From Elusimicrobiota bacterium (GTDB lineage Bacteria; Elusimicrobiota; Elusimicrobia; 2-02-FULL-39-32): a stretch of DNA of 6,229 nucleotides. A program made the translations under genes and the position numbers. How positions within the stretch are numbered: position 1 is the first letter of the stretch; every line of letters starts with the position of its first letter. The notes under the pieces are model-generated. The model did not search any database. It saw only the letters and a program-made list of their open reading frames with translations, and was not told where the DNA came from. The stretch spans positions 1 to 6,229 of the forward strand of contig JAHFCA010000092.1 of assembly GCA_023249715.1 (NCBI GenBank), in the 5' to 3' direction. Positions 1-4,065 of this stretch are shown here, one piece after another.

Positions 1-474
1 CTCTTGGATGCTTTTATAGTCGGCGCTGTCACACAGCGCTACTACATGAGCGAAATTTTTGGCGGCAGCTCTTAAAAGAGTGACCCCGCCTATATCGATA
101 AATTCAATCATCTCTTCTTTCGGGATTTTGTTTTCTAAATGGATTTTTTCAAAGGGATAGAGGTTGACCACCACAAAATCGATCGCTTCTAAATCGTGTT
201 GGTCCATGTCGGCTTTGTGTTTGGGGTTATCTCGTTTAAAGAGGATACCGCCAAAAATTTTAGGGTGCAGGGTTTTTACTCTTCCCTCTAAAATTTCAGG
301 AAATTGGGTAAACTCCTTGACTTCTTTTACAGGGATTTCTGCCTGGTTGAGCGCTTTGGCGGTGCCGCCTGTAGAAAGAATGGTGTAGCCGAGTTCAGAT
401 AAACTGTTCGAAAATTCAACAATTCCCGTCTTATCCGAAACGGAAATCAGAGCCATTTTACTCTGTGGATTCAT
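1..474 (-). CDS. purH: Bifunctional AICAR formyltransferase / IMP cyclohydrolase, N-terminal part (runs off the left edge)
   Basis: PurH carries out the last two steps of de novo purine synthesis in the cytoplasm: formylation of AICAR, then ring closure of FAICAR to IMP. Only the first 158 codons are in the window, and they cover most of the IMP cyclohydrolase (MGS-like) domain. Visible family motifs are ALISVSDKTGIVEF (8-21), STGGTA (34-39), GRVKTLHPK (64-72), VVVNLYPF (101-108) and IDIGG followed by LLRAAAKN (126-140). The formyltransferase domain lies outside. I place the start at the ATG at 474 because a strong Shine-Dalgarno, AGGAGGAGG, sits 5 nt upstream. A second in-frame ATG at 456 lacks such a site. 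The chosen start overlaps the end of recX by 17 nt, so the two genes are probably co-transcribed and translationally coupled. No stop or frameshift is seen in the visible part. The identity is secure. Confidence 0.96.
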   Translation of the reverse strand, partial: MNPQSKMALISVSDKTGIVEFSNSLSELGYTILSTGGTAKALNQAEIPVKEVKEFTQFPEILEGRVKTLHPKIFGGILFKRDNPKHKADMDQHDLEAIDFVVVNLYPFEKIHLENKIPKEEMIEFIDIGGVTLLRAAAKNFAHVVALCDSADYKSIQE

Positions 475-1120
475 GGATGCCTCCTCCTATTTCTAGTTTA
501 TATCTTTTAAATGCATTGTCAATAGTATCTGGGTCAAAGCCTCTGCGGTTTAAATAATCATAAAGTCTGCGGTAAAGAGCTCTCTTATCCACAGTTTTTA
601 TTTGTTGGGCTCTTTTCTTTAAAATTTGAAAAGCCCGTTCTTCTTCCGAAGGGGTTTCGGGGGATGTTTCTGTCACATTTTTTAGAGCTTCTTCTACCAT
701 TGCTTCGGGAATCCCTTTCTCGGCCAGTTCTTCTTTAATTCTTTCACTCGCTCTGGTAGAGAGTTTAGATTCAATATAATTTTGGGTAAAGCTGGCGTCA
801 TTCAATAATTTTCTTGACTTTAATTCCTCAAGCACAATGTGAATAATCCTCTGAGAGAATTTTCTCCCTCTCAGTTTTTGGGTCAGCTCTTCTACACTCC
901 TGTCTTTTAAATTTAAGCTTAAAGTGGCATACTCCAGGGCTTCTCTCAATTCTCCTTCTTGCCGGAGTTGGTTTAAAAAATCGAGGCTCACTTCAAAATT
1001 TACATCTAGGTTATGGTTTTGGGCAATGGATTGGTGTATCTTTAAGATTTGTCCATCTTCTAGGGTCAAGTTGAGATATTCGGACCGGTATTTTTGAGAT
1101 GTTATATTTATAATTTTCAT
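458..1120 (-). CDS. recX: RecX-family regulator of RecA
   Basis: RecX proteins bind RecA filaments and modulate, usually inhibit, recombination and SOS activity. This one has 220 residues, longer than the roughly 165 of E. coli RecX and nearer the longer forms known from Gram-positive bacteria. Residues 1-55 form an extra N-terminal region. Three tandem three-helix RecX repeats then follow, at roughly 61-103, 104-148 and 160-205. The diagnostic signatures are DRSVEELTQKLRGRKF (73-88), LLNDASFTQNYIESKL (105-120) and ELAEKGIPEAMVEEAL (131-146). A Ser/Thr/Pro/Glu-rich linker (149-162) separates repeats two and three. The ATG at 1120 has no recognisable Shine-Dalgarno; TATAAT-like boxes lie just upstream. 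recA is not beside it, since the divergent neighbour is bcp, while purH follows with a 17-nt overlap. The family is clear; the effect on RecA here is inferred. Confidence 0.9.
   Translation of the reverse strand: MKIINITSQKYRSEYLNLTLEDGQILKIHQSIAQNHNLDVNFEVSLDFLNQLRQEGELREALEYATLSLNLKDRSVEELTQKLRGRKFSQRIIHIVLEELKSRKLLNDASFTQNYIESKLSTRASERIKEELAEKGIPEAMVEEALKNVTETSPETPSEEERAFQILKKRAQQIKTVDKRALYRRLYDYLNRRGFDPDTIDNAFKRYKLEIGGGIHESTE
480..488 (-). promoter_or_regulatory. Shine-Dalgarno of purH, inside the recX coding region
   Basis: The minus strand reads AGGAGGAGG and then a 5-nt spacer before the ATG at 474. This is the strongest ribosome-binding site in the window, and it decides the purH start over the in-frame ATG at 456. 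It lies within the last codons of recX, where it encodes part of the Gly-Gly-Gly run at RecX residues 212-214. Confidence 0.85.
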
Positions 1121-1132
1121 TATTGTAGCAGG

Positions 1133-1152
1133 ATTATAGCAATTGCATTATA
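1133..1152 (-). promoter_or_regulatory. Candidate recX promoter with two tandem TATAAT boxes
   Basis: On the minus strand two perfect TATAAT hexamers lie upstream of recX, at 1152-1147 and 1138-1133. They are separated by 8 nt that form the palindrome GCAATTGC (1139-1146). The distal box has a TTGGAT -35 candidate (1171-1176; 4 of 6 match TTGACA) with 18-nt spacing, and would give a leader of about 20 nt. The proximal box would give a leader of only about 5 nt. The region is AT-rich, so one of the boxes may be fortuitous. Confidence 0.45.
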
Positions 1153-1171
1153 AAGGTGGAAAGAGTTAAAA
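1143..1171 (+). promoter_or_regulatory. Weak candidate bcp promoter
   Basis: Plus strand: TTGCAT (1143-1148) and TTAAAA (1166-1171) with a 17-nt spacer each match 4 of 6 sigma-70 consensus positions. They predict a start near 1178 and a leader of about 33 nt that would include the bcp ribosome-binding site. The site overlaps the recX promoter boxes on the other strand, so the two promoters could interfere or be co-regulated. The matches are modest. Confidence 0.25.
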
Positions 1172-1200
1172 TCCAATCCACATGTTGGTAAAAGTAAACA

Positions 1201-1205
1201 AGGAG
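1201..1205 (+). promoter_or_regulatory. Shine-Dalgarno of bcp
   Basis: AGGAG sits 5 nt before the ATG at 1211. It rules out the GTG at 1205, which overlaps this motif, and favours 1211 over the internal ATG at 1241. Confidence 0.75.
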
Positions 1206-1210
1206 TGGTT

Positions 1211-1693
1211 ATGACTATAAAAATAAAAACAGAGGAACTCATGGAAGGGCAAATCGCGCCGGACTTTGAGCTTCCGGATCAAGAAGGAAATAGTGTTAAA
1301 CTTTCTCAATTCAAGGGTTCCTGGGTCGTGCTCTATTTTTATCCTAAAGACGATACCCCAGGGTGCACCGTAGAAGCCTGCAGCTTTAGAGACAATATTA
1401 AGCAGTTTAAGGACCAGGGAATAGTCCTTTTAGGGGTCAGTTTAGATAGCGCCGAATCTCACGGAAAATTCATTAAGAAATTTCAGTTAAATTTTCCCCT
1501 GCTTTGCGATGTGGACGCAAAAGTCTCTCGTCTTTATGGCGTGTATAAGAAAAAAAATATGTATGCCAAGCTCTTTTGGGGTATCGAACGCTCCACCTTT
1601 GTTATGGACCCGGAAGGAAAAATAAAGAAAATTTTCCGGCGAGTAAAAGTGGATGGCCATACAGACCAAGTTTTGCAAGCTATAAAAGCGTGA
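1211..1693 (+). CDS. bcp: Thiol peroxidase of the Bcp/PrxQ peroxiredoxin family
   Basis: This is a cytoplasmic peroxiredoxin that reduces hydrogen peroxide and organic peroxides using electrons from thioredoxin or a similar donor. The product has 160 residues, normal for Bcp. It shows the entry motif APDFELPDQEG (16-26) and the active-site stretch YPKDDTPGCTVEACSFRD (44-61). In that stretch Thr49, Pro50 and peroxidatic Cys52 form the PxxxTxxC signature, and Cys57, five residues later, is the expected resolving Cys in helix 2, as in E. coli Bcp. Arg127 in IERSTFV is the conserved active-site arginine. A third cysteine, Cys99, is probably not catalytic. The start is fixed by the AGGAG at 1201. 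The ten residues before Met11 are slightly more than many family members have, so a start at 1241 is a weaker alternative. It is the first gene of an operon; its stop overlaps the GTG of the following dehydrogenase. The identification is firm. Confidence 0.95.
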   Translation: MTIKIKTEELMEGQIAPDFELPDQEGNSVKLSQFKGSWVVLYFYPKDDTPGCTVEACSFRDNIKQFKDQGIVLLGVSLDSAESHGKFIKKFQLNFPLLCDVDAKVSRLYGVYKKKNMYAKLFWGIERSTFVMDPEGKIKKIFRRVKVDGHTDQVLQAIKA

Positions 1694-2748
1694 AAGCCGC
1701 CTTTTTGTTGGAACACGGCGGGCCAGAAAAAATCCAGTTTGGGGAACAGCCAAAACCTGTACCCAAAGCGGACGAAGTTCTTATTCAGGTAAAGGCTTGC
1801 GCTTTGAATCACCTCGATATCTGGGTGCGACAAGGTATTCCCGCTTATCCGGTCCCGTTTCCACATATATTAGGATGCGATATTTCTGGAGAAATTGCCA
1901 CTATTCCTAAAACCGCGCGAGAGTCTCTATTCCAGGAAGAGTTAACGGTAGGTTCGGAAGTTGTAGTTTCTCCCGGGGTAGCCTGCCATAACTGTTCCGA
2001 TTGTATTGAAGGTTACGAAAACCAATGTCCGGAATTTAAAATTATAGGAGCGGGAACGCCGGGAGGCTATGCGGAATTTGTGGCGGTGCCGGCCCGCAAT
2101 CTCGCCCCTAAACCCAGACATCTCTCCTTCGAAGAAGCGGCCTCTTTTCCCCTTACTTTTTTAACTGCCTGGCACATGATCCTTACTCGGGCCCAACTAA
2201 AATTTGGAGAAACAGTTCTAATTTTAGGAGCAGGTTCAGGCGTTAGTACGGCGGGCATTCAAATTGCCAAAATGTTTGGAGCTAAAGTCATTGCTGTTTC
2301 CTCTTCACAAGATAAGTTAGACCATGCCAAGCTTTTAGGCGCTGATCTTTGTATCAATGGTAGTAAAGGGCCTTTTCACAAAGAAGTAAGAAAATTAACG
2401 GACGGCCGTGGAGTGGACATTGTTTTTGAACATGTGGGTCCGGCAACATGGGAGGAATCGGTTCGATCTCTCGCTTCTCGAGGGCGTATTGTTACCTGCG
2501 GAGCGACTACTGGGCCCATTGTTTCCTTAGATTTAAGAGTTATTTTTACCAAGGATCAAAGCATTTACGGATCGCGTTTGGGAACGATATCCGAATTCAG
2601 AAAAGTGGTAGAGGCGATGCGCCTACAAAAATTAAAGCCGGTCCTCAGCAAAGTTTTTCCACTCTCGGAAGCTGCTCACGCCCACAAATTCCTCGAAAGC
2701 CAATCCCAATTTGGCAAAGTTGTATTAAAGATCTCACCCTTGAATTAG
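1690..2748 (+). CDS. Medium-chain dehydrogenase/reductase, zinc-ADH / quinone-oxidoreductase-like
   Basis: This is a 352-residue NAD(P)H-dependent oxidoreductase of the MDR superfamily; the substrate is unknown. An N-terminal GroES-like catalytic domain (1-130) holds a complete structural-zinc lobe with Cys99, Cys102, Cys105 and Cys113 (CX2CX2CX7C). The catalytic zinc ligands of classical alcohol dehydrogenases are not conserved: the usual Cys position reads NHLD (40-43) and the usual GHE reads GCD (62-64). This is typical of the quinone-oxidoreductase-like zinc-ADH subgroup. The Rossmann domain has LGAGSGVS (179-186). After the second strand comes VSSSQDK instead of an acidic residue, which hints at NADPH, by inference. 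The C-terminal signatures TWEESVRSLASRGRIVTCGATTG and FPLSEAAHAHKFLESQSQFGKVVLK are typical of the subgroup. The GTG at 1690 is chosen because homologues begin MKA at this point and it forms a GTGA overlap with the bcp stop, suggesting translational coupling. The reading frame is open further upstream, but that part is out of frame with bcp and not conserved. The 3' end overlaps nfo by 15 nt. Confidence 0.88.
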   Translation: MKAAFLLEHGGPEKIQFGEQPKPVPKADEVLIQVKACALNHLDIWVRQGIPAYPVPFPHILGCDISGEIATIPKTARESLFQEELTVGSEVVVSPGVACHNCSDCIEGYENQCPEFKIIGAGTPGGYAEFVAVPARNLAPKPRHLSFEEAASFPLTFLTAWHMILTRAQLKFGETVLILGAGSGVSTAGIQIAKMFGAKVIAVSSSQDKLDHAKLLGADLCINGSKGPFHKEVRKLTDGRGVDIVFEHVGPATWEESVRSLASRGRIVTCGATTGPIVSLDLRVIFTKDQSIYGSRLGTISEFRKVVEAMRLQKLKPVLSKVFPLSEAAHAHKFLESQSQFGKVVLKISPLN

Positions 2749-3612
2749 ACTTTTTAGGACTTTTAAGTTTTCCACGTCTTCTTTGAGGTCGGGGTTTTTG
2801 GGGGTTTCCAGGCACATGGGGATTCCCCAGAAACGGATGTCGTTTAAGATAAATCGAAACGCTTCTTTGCCTAAATAACCTTTCCCAATATGTTCGTGCC
2901 GGTCCACTCGCGAACCAAGCTCTTTTTTGGAATCGTTTAAATGGAAGGCTACTAACTTTTTTAATCCAATCTTCTCATCAAATTCTTTAAAAGTTTTGTC
3001 GTAGAGTTCTGGAGTACGGAAATCGTATCCGCTGGCGAATGCGTGTTCCGTATCAAAACAGACTTGCACTCTTTCTGGTTCTGCTGTGCCTTCGATGAGT
3101 CTTTTTATTTGGTCAAAATTGCAGCCCAAGTTGGTTCCTTGGCCGGCTGTAATTTCTAGAGCTACGTTACAGTGATACCCTTTACAAGACTTATTCACGA
3201 TATCCAAAGATTTAGAAATGAGTTGAATTCCGACATCTTCTCCGGAGCCGGTGTGGGATCCCGGATGGGCGATTAAATAAGGGATGCCTAAGGTTTCGCA
3301 CCGTTCCATTTCATCGATCATCGCTTCAATCGATCTTTTTCTTAAAAAATCATTGGAAGATCCCAGGTTTAAAAGGTAAGAATCGTGAGCAATGACTATT
3401 TTTACCGACCCTGTTTTCATGTGAGATTTAAAACGTTCTATTTCTTCTGCGCTATATTTTCTGGAGCTCCAGTTTCGGGAAGGTTTTGTAAAAATTTGGA
3501 TAACTTCGCAATCAATGGAGTTGCCCCGCAACACGGCTAGGTCTACGCCTTCCGCAATCGACATGTGAGCGCCTAAGAGGGGTCGTTTCAAAGCTGTAAA
3601 ATCTAAGTTCAT
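2734..3612 (-). CDS. nfo: Endonuclease IV (AP endonuclease)
   Basis: Nfo is a trinuclear-zinc enzyme of base-excision repair. It cuts DNA 5' of abasic sites and removes blocking 3' groups left by oxidative damage. The 292-residue TIM-barrel protein has the usual length. All nine zinc ligands can be aligned with the E. coli enzyme: His76 (AHDSYLLNL), His116 (AHPGSHTG), Glu153 (LEITAGQG), Asp187 and His190 (CFDTEHAFASGYD), His224 (FHLNDSK), Asp237 and His239 (VDRHEHIGKG) and Glu269 (LETPK). The N-terminal GAHMSIAEG motif (14-22) supports the ATG at 3612. Two small departures are noted: DTEH instead of the common DTCH, and EG instead of GG in the first motif. Neither is a metal ligand, so activity is expected. 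No Shine-Dalgarno precedes the ATG, and a TATAAT lies only 8 nt away, so the mRNA may be leaderless. The gene stands alone, converging with the MDR gene (15-nt overlap) and diverging from the ferredoxin. Confidence 0.96.
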   Translation of the reverse strand: MNLDFTALKRPLLGAHMSIAEGVDLAVLRGNSIDCEVIQIFTKPSRNWSSRKYSAEEIERFKSHMKTGSVKIVIAHDSYLLNLGSSNDFLRKRSIEAMIDEMERCETLGIPYLIAHPGSHTGSGEDVGIQLISKSLDIVNKSCKGYHCNVALEITAGQGTNLGCNFDQIKRLIEGTAEPERVQVCFDTEHAFASGYDFRTPELYDKTFKEFDEKIGLKKLVAFHLNDSKKELGSRVDRHEHIGKGYLGKEAFRFILNDIRFWGIPMCLETPKNPDLKEDVENLKVLKSLIQG

Positions 3613-3620
3613 TTGTTATA

Positions 3621-3626
3621 ATTATA
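3621..3626 (-). promoter_or_regulatory. Candidate -10 box of nfo, very close to the start codon
   Basis: The minus strand reads TATAAT and then 8 nt (TATAACAA) to the ATG at 3612. With the usual 6-8 nt from -10 box to start point, transcription would begin at or within 2 nt of the start codon. No good -35 box is visible 17 nt upstream, where the sequence lies inside the palindrome. An alternative outward box, CATAAC (3649-3644), would give a conventional leader. Confidence 0.4.
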
Positions 3627-3629
3627 CCT

Positions 3630-3783
3630 TAGAACCGACATTGGTTATGAGAACCGAGACGAAAAAGAGTGATGTTTTTTTGAAACAAAAAAGTGAGAGA
3701 ATAGTGAAACTATTCGCGAACTTTTTTGCGAAGAAAAAATATCACTATTTTTTGTCGAATTCCATAATCCAATGTCGGTTCTA
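3630..3783. repeat. Long imperfect palindrome (154 bp), MITE-like or hairpin-RNA element
   Basis: The arms begin with a perfect 15-bp inverted repeat: TAGAACCGACATTGG at 3630-3644 and its reverse complement at 3769-3783. Pairing continues inward almost to the centre: 3645-3649 with 3763-3767, 3651-3653 with 3760-3762, 3658-3666 with 3748-3756, 3668-3681 with 3733-3746, 3686-3694 (CAAAAAAGT) with 3720-3728, and 3699-3705 (GAATAGT) with 3709-3715. This leaves a GAA loop at 3706-3708. I count about 63 paired positions per arm, including three G-T pairs. If the outermost TA is treated as a target duplication, the element is TA-GAACCG...CGGTTC-TA, the insertion style of IS630/Tc1-mariner elements. 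It encodes no convincing protein. Weaker pairing with small bulges extends outward to about 3618 and 3797, almost the whole space between the nfo and ferredoxin start codons. Whether it is mobile, a transcribed hairpin or a divergent regulatory region cannot be decided from one copy. Confidence 0.85.
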
Positions 3784-3795
3784 GGGTTATAGATT

Positions 3796-4065
3796 ATGGA
3801 TGCGCTCATTCCAATTATTCCACCCCAAAAACCAAAATCTAAACTGATTGCTCGCATTAGCTCAGACCTTTGTTCTGGCTGTGAAGCTTGTCTTTCCGTT
3901 ATGCCTCATAAAGATTGCATTGTAAAGCTGGATTCCCAGCCCCATACTCCTTTTGGCATGGTTGTCGTGGATGTTCAAAACGAGAAATGCACCGGGTGTA
4001 CCTTGTGTATGCGTATTTGTCCTTGGGAAGCGATCACCATGGTTCCCCGCCCTTCAGCCCAATAA
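3796..4065 (+). CDS. Small two-cluster ferredoxin with an altered first cluster motif
   Basis: This is an 89-residue, presumably soluble electron carrier with two ferredoxin-like [4Fe-4S] motifs. The second is canonical: Cys65, Cys68, Cys71, Cys75 followed by Pro (CTGCTLCMRICP). The first reads CSGCEACLSVMP (26-37): Cys26, Cys29 and Cys32 are present, but Met36 takes the place of the usual fourth Cys. A further Cys41 lies four residues after Pro37, giving eight cysteines in all. Cys41 may supply the missing ligand, or the cluster served by position 36 may be [3Fe-4S] or otherwise altered. There is no signal peptide or membrane segment; the N-terminus is Pro/Lys-rich (9-16). The end PWEAITMVPR resembles small dicluster ferredoxins of uncultured bacteria. 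The ATG at 3796 has at best a weak AGGG (3783-3786) 9 nt upstream. Its 3' end overlaps the 3' end of ligA by 32 nt. Redox partner unknown. Confidence 0.88.
   Translation: MDALIPIIPPQKPKSKLIARISSDLCSGCEACLSVMPHKDCIVKLDSQPHTPFGMVVVDVQNEKCTGCTLCMRICPWEAITMVPRPSAQ

Noticed and set aside
23..39. Perfect 7-bp hairpin GCGCTGT-CAC-ACAGCGC
   Set aside because: It lies within the conserved purH coding sequence, has no T-run, and is short enough to arise by chance from codon choice.
1205..1210. GTG at 1205 as the bcp start
   Set aside because: It overlaps the AGGAG ribosome-binding site of the better-placed ATG at 1211.
1576..1689. Upstream extension of the MDR reading frame
   Set aside because: It lies inside bcp in another frame and encodes nothing resembling the family N-terminus, which begins at the GTG at 1690.
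1487..1866. Minus-strand open frames opposite bcp and MDR
   Set aside because: These are antisense to two well-supported genes, with no family motif and no ribosome-binding site that stands out.
3686..3728. Inner stem of the palindrome as a rho-independent terminator
   Set aside because: It lies between divergent genes, so no transcript needs ending there. The stem is AT-rich, and the T-run is part of the stem and not directly after a GC-rich hairpin.
3645..3857. Minus-strand open frame of about 70 codons covering the palindrome and the ferredoxin start
   Set aside because: Its product is low-complexity, has no recognisable motif and is explained by the palindrome plus the antisense of the ferredoxin gene.
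2734..4065. A DNA-repair island or defence system formed by recX, nfo and ligA
   Set aside because: All are housekeeping genes, lie in separate transcription units and are interleaved with purine, redox and transcription genes. Nothing beyond proximity supports a dedicated system.
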